Origin: Phycisphaerae bacterium
GTDB taxonomy: Bacteria > Planctomycetota > Phycisphaerae > Phycisphaerales > SM1A02
NCBI GenBank assembly: GCA_002716385.1
Contig: PBAX01000021.1
Location: 1 to 64,000, forward strand
Reading direction: 5' to 3'
Length of the DNA stretch: 64,000 bases
In this document: positions 43,171 through 51,979 of the stretch, piece by piece
Numbering within the stretch: position 1 is the stretch's first letter
Layout: each line of letters begins with the position of its first letter
Position numbers and translations under genes: made by a program
The notes under the pieces: generated by a model
What the model saw: the letters and a program-made list of their open reading frames with translations, nothing else
What the model was told of the DNA's origin: nothing
Database searches by the model: none

Positions 43171-44208
43171 ATGCCACCCCCATCAGGCCAGATTGACGCC
43201 GCACTCGCCTCCACCAGAGCCGATTTTCGCCTTCGTGCCCGATCTGCCGGGGAGTCCGCCGATCAGGCGGACGCGCACTGGATCGACGTCCACAGACACG
43301 GCCGCAAGAGGTCGGAACGGGACATCAATCAGCGGACCAATGAGAATGGAACCATCAAGTTCACGCTTGGACTCGGCGATGGGCATGAGAGTGAATCGGT
43401 CATTCTCCCCATGACTGGAAGAACGGGGCGCGAACGACTCACACTCTGCCTCTCTTCACAGGTCGGCTGCGCCCTTGGATGCGGCTTCTGCGAAACAGCG
43501 GCGATGGGCTTCATCAGGAACCTGACGGTGGCGGAGATCATCGACCAGTGGCATGTCGCCAGATTCCGGCTTGATGCCGCGATCAGCAACATCGTGTTCA
43601 TGGGAATGGGCGAACCGATGGAGAATCTGGACGCTGTCCTTGAAGCGATCAGGATCCTGACCGATCGATCGGGGCCCGGCATAGCACCCTCGCGAATCGC
43701 CGTATCAACCGTCGGACGGATTGCCGGTATCCGAAAGTACACGGACTTCATGACCCATCCGGACTTCAGGCGGGTTCGACTGGCCGTGTCAATCAATGCA
43801 CCGAACCCCGACATACGCCGTGAACTCATGCCGGTGACCAAGGCCGATCCGATGCCGGACCTCCATGCCGCGATGTCCGACTGGATCAAGGCTGGCGGCA
43901 AGCCCATTCTCGTCGAATACGTGCTCATACCGGGCGTCAACGACGATGAGGATCATCCAAGACAGCTAGCCCAGTGGCTCGACAAACTCGATTGCCGGGT
44001 CAATGTGATCCCATACAACCCTCGCCGGAATTCCCCATGGCCGGCACCCGACGAATGCACGGTCACGTCCTTCGTCGACTCGCTGCGAGATCGGGGATGC
44101 CGCGTCCACAGAAGAAAGACGCTTGGAAGAAACGTCATGGCGGCCTGCGGACAACTGGGCAATCAGCACATACGCCGAAAGACGCCACTACGCGTCCCCG
44201 GGGACTGA
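43171..44208 (+). CDS. rlmN: RlmN-family radical SAM rRNA methyltransferase
   Basis: 345 residues. [4Fe-4S] cluster motif Cys100-x3-Cys104-x2-Cys107 (CALGCGFC), SAM-binding GMGEPMEN, VSTVGRIAG and methyl-carrying Cys near 326 (NVMAACGQLG). RlmN methylates A2503 of 23S rRNA and certain tRNAs at C2. The N-terminal helical domain that normally precedes GTIKFTL is short, so the protein could be an RlmN paralogue. TATGCT and GGAG precede the ATG. Ends 17 bases before the convergent secreted-protein gene. Confidence 0.85.
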   Translation: MPPPSGQIDAALASTRADFRLRARSAGESADQADAHWIDVHRHGRKRSERDINQRTNENGTIKFTLGLGDGHESESVILPMTGRTGRERLTLCLSSQVGCALGCGFCETAAMGFIRNLTVAEIIDQWHVARFRLDAAISNIVFMGMGEPMENLDAVLEAIRILTDRSGPGIAPSRIAVSTVGRIAGIRKYTDFMTHPDFRRVRLAVSINAPNPDIRRELMPVTKADPMPDLHAAMSDWIKAGGKPILVEYVLIPGVNDDEDHPRQLAQWLDKLDCRVNVIPYNPRRNSPWPAPDECTVTSFVDSLRDRGCRVHRRKTLGRNVMAACGQLGNQHIRRKTPLRVPGD

Positions 44209-44225
44209 CCACCGAACAAGCCGTC

Positions 44226-45749
44226 TCAGCGTCGCCCCCCCCGGCCGCCCTTCCTCGTGGGACCGGATCGAGCGGCTGGCAATCTCGAATATCGAGCGTC
44301 TCCGATGATGTCCTTCAAGCGTTGCATCATCGAGGCATCCCAATCCCTGATCACTTGACGGCTTTCCGCCGATTGGTTTCCCCAATCCGTCATCGGCAGA
44401 CTGCCACGCCTGAAGAACTCCTGCCCTTCCGTTCGCCGCCCCGCAATGACACGCGAGGTGTCCTGCTCGAGCAATGCGCCTTTGTATTCAAGCGCCCGCT
44501 CGAGCATCCATTCTGACGCCTCATCAAGCAGTGATTCCAGTGATTCCAGCTTGTCTGTCTCAAGAAGAGGCCGTTGCTTCAAGGCCCCCTCGATGGATTT
44601 GAAAACACGCGTGCCCTTGTAGAGGGAAGCCAGCACCTCCGAATAGACCATTTCCCGAAAGGCGAGTGATGAACTGGCACTCAGCACATCCGCGATCGGC
44701 TGGACATAGGCCAGATTGTGATCTCGTAGAACCTCCCGAATTCGAGCCTCCTCAGCCGCCGCATCAATCCACATCTGGGGATCCGAACGCTCGCCCGCGA
44801 CCAGATATCGGCGAGCAACGTCCATCAGTTCACCGGACCGCATGGCCAGCTGCGCACCCGCTTCAAACCGCCAGCGATCGAGCAGATCCTTCGCCAGAGC
44901 TCTCTCCTCCTCATTCTCCACCGCTTCATCGAGAATCACCTGAAGATCCAATGACTCACCGGAGAGCAGCCCGTGCTCAAGCTCGTTCGAAAGAAACACA
45001 TGAGCTCTCGCCTTCTCCCAGTTCGCCAATTGCGACTCATCCAGGAAAGCCCTGAGCTGCTCTTCGGTCTCCATTTGAATCTCGGCCCTCCGAATCAACC
45101 ATTGTTCGAACAGGACCTGATAGTCGCTGAACATCTGGGTGTAGTCGATTGCGTTATCCTGAGCTCGCTGCAGCTCGATCACCTGCTGCACAAGCGACTG
45201 ACTGGCCTCGTCAATGGCCTGCTTCATTCTGGCCTGATCGCCGTCCCACTCGCCATTGCGGAAACGCTCCTGCATTTCCTTGCGAATGCGCTTGAGTTCA
45301 TCAGCTGCGGCCTGTTGCTTGGCCTTGACTTCCTTCGAATTGCCGGGATCGGGAGCAAGCGCCGACGCCTCGAGCTGATACGAGGATCTGGCATCATTGA
45401 ACGCTTCACGATGCTGACTCAGGATCAGTTCGATAACAGCCCCATTGGAGGGATCGATATCGAGATCTTCGATCAGCCCCGAGAGATTTCCCGTCACATA
45501 CACGGGACGATCCTGTCCCATTACGGGCAGAACATGCGAGATGCCTGAGAACCTTCCCCCACGACCTCTCATGCTCGTGGAATCCTGTCGCTGGGCTTGC
45601 CCAGCAAGAAGTACGGGGGAGGAGAGGATCCATACAAGAAAGACCGCGCATGTGGCGAAGCAGGCCGCTGAACCTGTTGATTCATGACGAATCGACCCAC
45701 CGTGCTTGTGTTTTTTCCCGAATGCCCAGGCGGATCGGATTCCGATCAT
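44226..45749 (-). CDS. Secreted helical protein, paralogue of its upstream neighbour
   Basis: 507 residues; family unknown. Long N-region then a hydrophobic signal (AACFATCAVFLVWILSSPVL) with a likely Sec cleavage near LAGQA. The mature part is helical, charged and Gln/Glu-rich (KAKQQAAADELKRIRKEMQE). Its RRAEIQMETEEQLRAFLDES and DLLDRWRFEAGAQLAMRSGE lie in the same order and context as RRAELERGLLEQLELIRSEN and RRLLSEYAIDYDMQLAIRNA in the next gene upstream, so the pair arose by duplication. Starts in an ATGA overlap with that gene. Function unknown. Confidence 0.75.
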   Translation of the reverse strand: MIGIRSAWAFGKKHKHGGSIRHESTGSAACFATCAVFLVWILSSPVLLAGQAQRQDSTSMRGRGGRFSGISHVLPVMGQDRPVYVTGNLSGLIEDLDIDPSNGAVIELILSQHREAFNDARSSYQLEASALAPDPGNSKEVKAKQQAAADELKRIRKEMQERFRNGEWDGDQARMKQAIDEASQSLVQQVIELQRAQDNAIDYTQMFSDYQVLFEQWLIRRAEIQMETEEQLRAFLDESQLANWEKARAHVFLSNELEHGLLSGESLDLQVILDEAVENEEERALAKDLLDRWRFEAGAQLAMRSGELMDVARRYLVAGERSDPQMWIDAAAEEARIREVLRDHNLAYVQPIADVLSASSSLAFREMVYSEVLASLYKGTRVFKSIEGALKQRPLLETDKLESLESLLDEASEWMLERALEYKGALLEQDTSRVIAGRRTEGQEFFRRGSLPMTDWGNQSAESRQVIRDWDASMMQRLKDIIGDARYSRLPAARSGPTRKGGRGGRR

Positions 45750-47242
45750 CGCATCGCCTCATTCATGAAGCCATTCCAGTAGACGACATTGGCACTTCGG
45801 GCTGCTCGAGGAACGGGACCGCGACTGCCATCACCTCGACGAGAGACCCTGAAGCGACCCGGAACCGAGTTCATCGCCTCGAAGCCGATGATGGACTGGA
45901 TCTTGTTGAAGTAGTCCTGATCGATCTGCCTGCCCGAAGCAAGATGATTCTTCCATCCAATCAGGCTTTCCCGGCGGTTGCCCAACCCGTTGAGCCAGCC
46001 CTTGTACGCCATGCCGACGACGTTGGATTCAAGCTCCTGCATCAGTCGATCCCGCTCCCACTCGGGCTTCAACATGATCGCCACCATCCGCCAGGCGTCA
46101 CGTTCGCTCTTGTATTCGTCCTTGATGGCAAGCAGGGTCGCCTCCGTCTCCGGATCCACGAGCCTCGCGTTGATCAGATAGTCAATGGTGGCGGCCGGCG
46201 GATCTCCCAAATGGAGATTGGGATACATACGGGCATTCATGTAGTGCTCGAAGTCGGCGCGGCGACGTTCATCTTCAATCGAGTCCAGCAGACGCTGACG
46301 CCATGCCATGTTGAGATCGACCAGATTGGCCCTTGCGGTTATCTGATCACGACTGATGGCCAGAGCCTGCTGCAGATGGGTTCGATCCAATGCATCCAGA
46401 AGCAATGGCGTTGTCTCCGAGAGAACGGCATTGCGAATCGCCAGCTGCATGTCGTAGTCGATCGCGTACTCAGAAAGAAGCCTGCGAGCCTTCAGATAGT
46501 TGGGATCATCCTGACCAAAGTGCTCTCTCATGAGAAGCTCGAGATCGGTCTCCTCGCCCCTGAACTCCTCAGTCCAGTCGGAGTTCAATCTTCTCAAGGC
46601 ACGTCGGATCGCATCCCAATGATCCCCATTCTCGGATCTGATGAGCTCAAGCTGCTCCAACAGACCCCGCTCGAGTTCGGCTCGACGAATCCCCCAGTCG
46701 ACGATGAGCTGTGTGCGAGCGGAATCGTTGAGATCGCCCAAGGGCTCGAGTTCAAGCTCTTCACTAATGATCTTGGTGGCTCGGGCACGCCTCACGGAGA
46801 GCTTCTCCATGATCTGGCCGTTGATACCGCCACCGGAACGATCTGATGTCATCTCGGCCTTGGCGCGGCGTCGGATATCCTTCCGATTGACATGGTCGGG
46901 AAGCTCTAACATGTCTGGCGACTCGAGCGCCTCCATCTGGATTCGAACAGCTTCGGCCTCCTGCTCGAAGGTTTCCACATACGAGTTGATCACGAATTCG
47001 ACAAGAACACGCTCCTGATCGGAGAGTCCCAGCTGCTCAGTGATCAGCGCCGCATCCCTCTGGAGATAGGCTGGATAGAAAAGCCCCCTCTCCAGCTTCT
47101 GGAAGTACGGAGGATAGGCCCCGGGAGCTGCCTGAACAGTTGAATCCAGCAACGGTACCATGGAGCCGATGGCAGCCATGAAGGCCAGACTGAAGACGGC
47201 CAGACCGAAATGGAAATTCATGGAGTTAAATGATCTGAGCAT
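45746..47242 (-). CDS. Secreted helical protein, paralogue of its downstream neighbour
   Basis: 498 residues. Signal peptide MNFHFGLAVFSLAFMAAIGS begins at residue 8; I keep the first ATG (47242) since GAGGA lies upstream of it. Helical, Glu/Arg-rich. It shares with the neighbour the LFYPAYL/LILSQHREAF-type N-terminal block and the RRAEL and MQLAIRN blocks. Sequence contains SGGGINGQIMEKLSVRRARA. No catalytic motif found. Likely exported or periplasmic scaffold-type protein; unsure. Confidence 0.74.
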   Translation of the reverse strand: MLRSFNSMNFHFGLAVFSLAFMAAIGSMVPLLDSTVQAAPGAYPPYFQKLERGLFYPAYLQRDAALITEQLGLSDQERVLVEFVINSYVETFEQEAEAVRIQMEALESPDMLELPDHVNRKDIRRRAKAEMTSDRSGGGINGQIMEKLSVRRARATKIISEELELEPLGDLNDSARTQLIVDWGIRRAELERGLLEQLELIRSENGDHWDAIRRALRRLNSDWTEEFRGEETDLELLMREHFGQDDPNYLKARRLLSEYAIDYDMQLAIRNAVLSETTPLLLDALDRTHLQQALAISRDQITARANLVDLNMAWRQRLLDSIEDERRRADFEHYMNARMYPNLHLGDPPAATIDYLINARLVDPETEATLLAIKDEYKSERDAWRMVAIMLKPEWERDRLMQELESNVVGMAYKGWLNGLGNRRESLIGWKNHLASGRQIDQDYFNKIQSIIGFEAMNSVPGRFRVSRRGDGSRGPVPRAARSANVVYWNGFMNEAMR

Positions 47243-47363
47243 CGCATATGGTCCTCATGTTCGACTCGCATGTCCCCCATAATCATCCGTATCGCATGGA
47301 AGACAAAGACCCAAGAAAGCTGACTACGCTTCTCCTACACCGATAGTTTATGCCCCCAAGCTC

Positions 47364-48395
47364 ATGAAGGCGAACACCACGATTGTTGTCGGAGCAGGCC
47401 CGATCGGCCTCGAAACCACCGCCTGCCTCACACAGGCAGGGGTTGATGTCACATGCGTGGATGCCGGCCCCATCGGCGGAACAATCTTCTCGCTTTTTCC
47501 TCCGAATACGCGCTTTTTCAGCTCACCTGAAAGACTGGCCATTGCGGGAATCGACATCCAGATACCCAATGAGGAGAAGGCGACACGGGAGGAATATCTC
47601 GCCTACCTGAGATCGGTCGCCATGACACTGAACCTTCCCATCAGAACCCACGAGGCCGTCGTCGGTGCCAGAAGGACCGGCGACAACTGGGTGCTCACCA
47701 CCAGAAGCAGATCCGGCCAGATCAGCGACATGGAAGCCGCCAACATAGTCCTGGCCATCGGCGGAACTCATCGTCACCGGCCACTGGCCGTACCCGGGGA
47801 AGACCTCCCCCACGTCGATCATGAACTCGGTGATCCACACCGTTTCTTCGGACGGGATCTCGTGATCGTCGGGGGGAAGAACAGTGCGGCGGAAGCCGCT
47901 CTGCGATGCTGGCGAGCAGGTGCGAGGGTGCACATCGTGCACAGAGGCGCATCTCTGCACGAAAGAGTGAAGTACTGGATCAAACCGGAAGTGGAATCGC
48001 TGATGAAAGAGGGCCTGATTGGACACCGATTCAATTCCGTGGTCACACGCATCGAGCCCGATGCCGTCCATCTGACCTCCACCGATGAAAGGACGACATC
48101 CACCATTCCCTGCCAGGACGTGCTGCTGATGATCGGCTACGAACAGGATCCAGCACTCTTCGAATTGTTCGGGATCTCCATGGAAGGTGAACAGAAGTCC
48201 CCCTGCCACGACCCTCGGACGATGGAGACGAATCAACGCGGCGTCTACGTCGCCGGCACAGCTGCCGCCGGCACCCAACAACGATTCAGGACGTACATCG
48301 AGAACTCCCATGTCCATGCTGACCGAATCGTCGCTCACATAAAGGGCGATCCCCCGCCAAAGGAAGTACCGCCTCGCGATCTTCCCGAAGCCTGA
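47364..48395 (+). CDS. ypdA: YpdA-family FAD/NAD(P) oxidoreductase (putative bacillithiol disulfide reductase)
   Basis: 343 residues. FAD site VVGAGPIGLETTA and NAD(P) site VIVGGKNSAAEAAL; no CxxC redox pair, as in YpdA. YpdA reduces bacillithiol disulfide with NADPH. NTRFFSSPERLAIAGI and YIENSHVHADRIV are typical of the family. Whether this organism makes bacillithiol (BshA/B/C) cannot be told here. Tail overlaps the convergent yraN gene by 61 bases. Confidence 0.85.
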   Translation: MKANTTIVVGAGPIGLETTACLTQAGVDVTCVDAGPIGGTIFSLFPPNTRFFSSPERLAIAGIDIQIPNEEKATREEYLAYLRSVAMTLNLPIRTHEAVVGARRTGDNWVLTTRSRSGQISDMEAANIVLAIGGTHRHRPLAVPGEDLPHVDHELGDPHRFFGRDLVIVGGKNSAAEAALRCWRAGARVHIVHRGASLHERVKYWIKPEVESLMKEGLIGHRFNSVVTRIEPDAVHLTSTDERTTSTIPCQDVLLMIGYEQDPALFELFGISMEGEQKSPCHDPRTMETNQRGVYVAGTAAAGTQQRFRTYIENSHVHADRIVAHIKGDPPPKEVPPRDLPEA

Positions 48396-48760
48396 TCGCC
48401 CCGATACTGCACGACATTTCCGTAATGGTGAACCCGAGACCATGGCCACCGGGACAACTCGACGGTCATCACATCGACCCGCACCCGATGACGAGGAAAT
48501 CGACTCGCCAGACGTCTGGCCGACCGCCTCAGTCGCGCCCGCTTACCTTCGTCCACACGGTCGATCAGACGGGCATCGATCTGACGAGAGGACTTCACCT
48601 CGATGAATGAGACGCTTATTCCATCGGGCGACTCCGCGATGACGTCGATCTCATCACATCCGACACGACGGTTCACATCGATGATTCTCCAACCTCGGCG
48701 ACGAAGCCATCTTGCCGCTATCCGCTCGCCAACCGACCCGATCCCCGTGCTGGGTCTCAA
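48335..48760 (-). CDS. YraN/UPF0102-family protein
   Basis: 141 residues. GERIAARWLRRRGWRIIDVN, GCDEIDVIAES (Asp-rich nuclease-like site) and VSFIEVKSSRQID (E-x-K) define the YraN family with a predicted Holliday-resolvase-like endonuclease fold; function not established. Start lies in an ATGA overlap with the PpiC-type gene. The Gly-rich C-terminus (GRSRGGTSFGGGSPF) overlaps the ypdA end. Confidence 0.87.
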   Translation of the reverse strand: MRPSTGIGSVGERIAARWLRRRGWRIIDVNRRVGCDEIDVIAESPDGISVSFIEVKSSRQIDARLIDRVDEGKRARLRRSARRLASRFPRHRVRVDVMTVELSRWPWSRVHHYGNVVQYRGDQASGRSRGGTSFGGGSPFM

Positions 48761-50043
48761 CGCCCTTCCTTGTAGCGGGAGAGCGCGATGGCGATGACTC
48801 TCATTTGCATCTCGTTGAGATTGTCGTAGATGCCAGCTTTCAGAAGCCCTTCGATGAAGTCCTGTCTTGCGCTGGTCATCCTGCGATTCATGATTTCGCC
48901 TTGCAACATGCTCTGCACGGCGGGGTCGTAGAGATCACGCTGCTGCGGCCGATCGATCTTGATCACGCTGACCCAGATCGTATAGCTGCCACGCTCAAAG
49001 GCATCGGAGGTCTCACCCGGGCCGAGACCCTCGAGATGTGATTTGTAGAAATCGGCGACTTCGATGTCGGCGATGCCATCCTTACCCATCTTGAAGTTGT
49101 CCCAGACACCATCATCCGGCACGTCCGCCCAGGCTGCGACCACCTCGAAGGTGTCTCCGGCCTTGAACATCGCCTTAATGGTCTGGATCTTCTCGTCATT
49201 TCCCTTCGTGCGAACCCTGATACGACCGAGCGTGACGGTTGGATCCGGCTGGAACTGCGACTTGCGGGCGTTGTACAGACGCTCGACATCCTTCCATGAC
49301 ATCACGATGTTGGGCTGGATCTTCTCCTGCATCAAGGTCCTGATGAGAAGCTGATCCTCCTGCATCTTGAGATACTCTTCCCAGTTGAGACCTTCCTCAC
49401 GCATGATCTGCTGCTCGGCCTCTCCGAAGACGCCGCCTCTTTCGCCGACAAGCTCCTCACGGAGATTCTCCATGAAGGCCATCAATCCGGTCTTCTCCTG
49501 AGCGGTCAAAGAAGCTCTCGCCTCGGAAAGATACAGCTCGTTGAGAACCAGATCCTGCAATTGAGATGCGACCAGCTTGATGAGTATCCGCTGAAACTGT
49601 TCCCATCTGGGAGGACTGACTTCCTCCACGAGCCTGAGGTACTCCGCATTCAACTGATCCGCGATAGGACCCAGCACCTCATCCGCATAGAGCGGGCGAC
49701 CATTCACCTGCCCGACCAGACTGTCGATGATGACCGATTCGCCCGGTGCGACCCTGACATCGAAGAAGGTCTCCGATTCCAGCTCGTAGCCGTTGAAAAA
49801 ATCCGCTTTTTCAGGAAGCCTGAATCCGGAAACGATCAGGGCCTCATCAGCCTCGACTGGATCAAGCCGTACCTGCTCGAATCTCGATTCATCCGCGAAA
49901 TCAGCTATGGCGAGCCTGCTGGTCGCCCCTTCCTGCTGAGGCAGGCGTGACCCCCCGCATCCGATCAGGCAGGAGGCAGCAAGAAGGGCCGGAAGGCTCC
50001 ATTCGAGTTTCAGGCTTTTAATCACAGCATTGATTCTACACAT
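48757..50043 (-). CDS. PpiC/SurA-like peptidyl-prolyl isomerase lipoprotein
   Basis: 428 residues from the ATG at 50043 (GGAGG upstream). Lipoprotein signal ending LIGC (Cys29). The mature part resembles SurA/PrsA: an N-terminal helical chaperone region (LRLVEEVSPPRWEQFQRILI, VASQLQDLVLNELYLSEARA) and a PPIC-like domain (PTVTLGRIRVRTKGNDEKIQ, TFEVVAAWADVPDDGVWDNF, GLGPGETSDAFERGSYTIWV). Probably folds outer-membrane or periplasmic proteins. Translationally coupled to yraN. Confidence 0.82.
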   Translation of the reverse strand: MCRINAVIKSLKLEWSLPALLAASCLIGCGGSRLPQQEGATSRLAIADFADESRFEQVRLDPVEADEALIVSGFRLPEKADFFNGYELESETFFDVRVAPGESVIIDSLVGQVNGRPLYADEVLGPIADQLNAEYLRLVEEVSPPRWEQFQRILIKLVASQLQDLVLNELYLSEARASLTAQEKTGLMAFMENLREELVGERGGVFGEAEQQIMREEGLNWEEYLKMQEDQLLIRTLMQEKIQPNIVMSWKDVERLYNARKSQFQPDPTVTLGRIRVRTKGNDEKIQTIKAMFKAGDTFEVVAAWADVPDDGVWDNFKMGKDGIADIEVADFYKSHLEGLGPGETSDAFERGSYTIWVSVIKIDRPQQRDLYDPAVQSMLQGEIMNRRMTSARQDFIEGLLKAGIYDNLNEMQMRVIAIALSRYKEGR

Positions 50044-50067
50044 GCTCAGCCCTCCACGCGGACAACG

Positions 50068-50073
50068 TATACT
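50068..50073 (+). promoter_or_regulatory. -10 element upstream of the DUF1844 gene
   Basis: TATACT, about 41 bases before the ATG at 50115; the leader contains AAGGA 8 bases before the start. Confidence 0.45.
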
Positions 50074-50114
50074 TTCGGCTCTGAAATACCCGTCTTGCCA
50101 GAAAGGACCGACCA

Positions 50115-50573
50115 ATGACACAGGATGACACACCCAAGATTCAGGTTGACTCTGATTGGAAGGCCGAAGCCAAGGCGGAACAGGAGAAGCTGGCCGCTAA
50201 CGAGGCCGCCAACGAGGAAAAGCAGGATGCACGCGGACTGCCGCCAGCCGACTTCAAGGGCCTGATGAGCATTCTCGCCTCCCAGGCCATGATGGGCCTG
50301 GGCATGGTCCAGGACCCCGGCGGCAAGGGCGTCATGGTAGATCTGGAAGGCTCCAAGTTCGCCATCGATCTGCTCGGGGTTCTTCAGGAGAAGACCAAGG
50401 GCAATCTTGAAGATGACGAGGACAAGGAACTCACCCAGCTCGTCACGGAGCTCCAGTCACGTTTCGTTCAGATAACGCAGCTGATCGCCCAGCAAGCTGC
50501 CGCCGGTGCGCCCGGAATGGAAGCCGGTGGCGATACCGCTGCTGGCAGCGGAAGCCCGATCATCACACCCTGA
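50115..50573 (+). CDS. DUF1844-domain protein
   Basis: 152 residues. Charged N-terminus rich in Ala/Lys/Glu, then FKGLMSILASQAMMGLGMVQ, FAIDLLGVLQEKTKGNL and ELTQLVTELQSRFVQI, the DUF1844 pattern, with an unstructured C-terminal tail. Cytoplasmic, function unknown; the family occurs across bacteria next to diverse genes. AAGGA ribosome-binding site. Confidence 0.88.
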   Translation: MTQDDTPKIQVDSDWKAEAKAEQEKLAANEAANEEKQDARGLPPADFKGLMSILASQAMMGLGMVQDPGGKGVMVDLEGSKFAIDLLGVLQEKTKGNLEDDEDKELTQLVTELQSRFVQITQLIAQQAAAGAPGMEAGGDTAAGSGSPIITP

Positions 50574-50599
50574 TTAGTTTACGCCGGCATGAAGCGTGC

Positions 50600-51979
50600 T
50601 CACCAGAGCCAACTCGACGCCGAGAGTGAGAGATAGGCGATCAGCACAAGCGTCTGCAGGAACCAGGCCCAGCGTGGCAACATGCCGATCCAGAGCACGG
50701 GCATGGCGGCCGTCCAGGCCAGAATGAAGCGATCGAAGACGAATCCGTGCGTGAACATGTACAGACCCCAGGCGCAGAGCATGGTGAAGAACTGAAGTCT
50801 GGACAGGGTCGCGATGGACTCATCCGATCTGTACTGGAATGCCATAGCACCGAACGCCCCTAGTCCACCCAGACCTATCCCGCACAGAATGGACAGCGGA
50901 ATCCACTGCAGTGATTCATCCGGTGACACACCGACAACCAATGAACGAGTCGGGCCGAGAAAGAGCGAAATGGACTTGACGTTGATCTCTTCCCAGAAAT
51001 GGGGATCGATCAGATCGGGCGGAACCACGATGCCCATGAACAATCCCAGCAGTACACCCGCCGGTGCCCACCACCAGAAGACAAGATGACGATATCTGGC
51101 GAACCATACGAGCAGGAAGATCCCGAACAAGACGGCGAATGCCGCCCCGAAATAGGTCAGACTCTCCAGTCTCAGCCCCAGACCATGCATTCCCTGATAG
51201 TCGGAACTGACCAGACCGCCCCATCTCATCCAAAGGGGAATCCTGAGCAGACCGGCGATGATGGATGCGACCCACCATGGCCAGCTCCTGAATCCATCTC
51301 GACAGAACAAGGCCAGACACACACCGCCGGCAAGCGGAACGACATGCACTCGACTGTGCAGAAGAACGACCAGGATGATCGCGTAGAGGAACGGCCCGAG
51401 AAATCCTCGGCCTGAACTTTCCGTACGATCCAGTCCCATGCCGCCTGGAAATTCGCGCATCGAACCCCAGATGACCACGGCCAGCATGATGGCGACACCA
51501 AGCACGTATGACGGCTCACCCATGACCAGCTGGGCAAGCACGGCTTCGAATGGAAGCAGGAAGAGGCCAAGCGCGAGCAATGGAAGCGACGGCGGCGGTA
51601 GACCGCATCGCAGTGCCAGCCACATCAGCGGCAGCAAGGTCACAATGAAGCAGATCAGCGAAAGCAGCCGAAGCGTATTGACGGAATCCCCGAACAACTC
51701 GCCCCAGATCGCATAGGGCCAGATCATGGCCGGCCCCTTGGCCTCCTGGAAATCAATGGCCGTCTCAACCGTCCACCCCCGCTGAACAAGATCGGTGATC
51801 GGCACGAGTATGTACCGCTCGTCCCAGGTAGGCCCCTTGTCCATGATGTTGGAGGACCATCGGAAGAAGAACGAGAGGACGATCACCAGAATGACCGAAA
51901 GACATGCCCACCAAGCATCTCGACCCCGAGAAAGAGGCCTGGCCTGATCCTTCATGCCCAGCAATGGATCAAACCTCAT
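50600..51979 (-). CDS. Multi-pass membrane protein
   Basis: 459 residues, about 11-13 hydrophobic segments. I start at the ATG at 51979 since AAGGGGG lies 5-6 bases upstream; it then overlaps the FkbM gene end by 11 bases. The early periplasmic-side segment WDERYILVPITDLVQRG, with an acidic pair and Arg/Tyr after TM1, recalls the GT-C lipid-linked glycosyltransferase/mannosyltransferase superfamily, but no definite signature is present, so the function remains open. The FkbM neighbour is compatible with glycan or envelope biosynthesis. Confidence 0.72.
   Translation of the reverse strand: MRFDPLLGMKDQARPLSRGRDAWWACLSVILVIVLSFFFRWSSNIMDKGPTWDERYILVPITDLVQRGWTVETAIDFQEAKGPAMIWPYAIWGELFGDSVNTLRLLSLICFIVTLLPLMWLALRCGLPPPSLPLLALGLFLLPFEAVLAQLVMGEPSYVLGVAIMLAVVIWGSMREFPGGMGLDRTESSGRGFLGPFLYAIILVVLLHSRVHVVPLAGGVCLALFCRDGFRSWPWWVASIIAGLLRIPLWMRWGGLVSSDYQGMHGLGLRLESLTYFGAAFAVLFGIFLLVWFARYRHLVFWWWAPAGVLLGLFMGIVVPPDLIDPHFWEEINVKSISLFLGPTRSLVVGVSPDESLQWIPLSILCGIGLGGLGAFGAMAFQYRSDESIATLSRLQFFTMLCAWGLYMFTHGFVFDRFILAWTAAMPVLWIGMLPRWAWFLQTLVLIAYLSLSASSWLW

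Noticed and set aside
45650-46846. A 398-codon plus-strand frame opposite the tandem secreted paralogues
   Set aside because: Antisense frame without start signal or motifs; the minus-strand pair has signal peptides and shared blocks.
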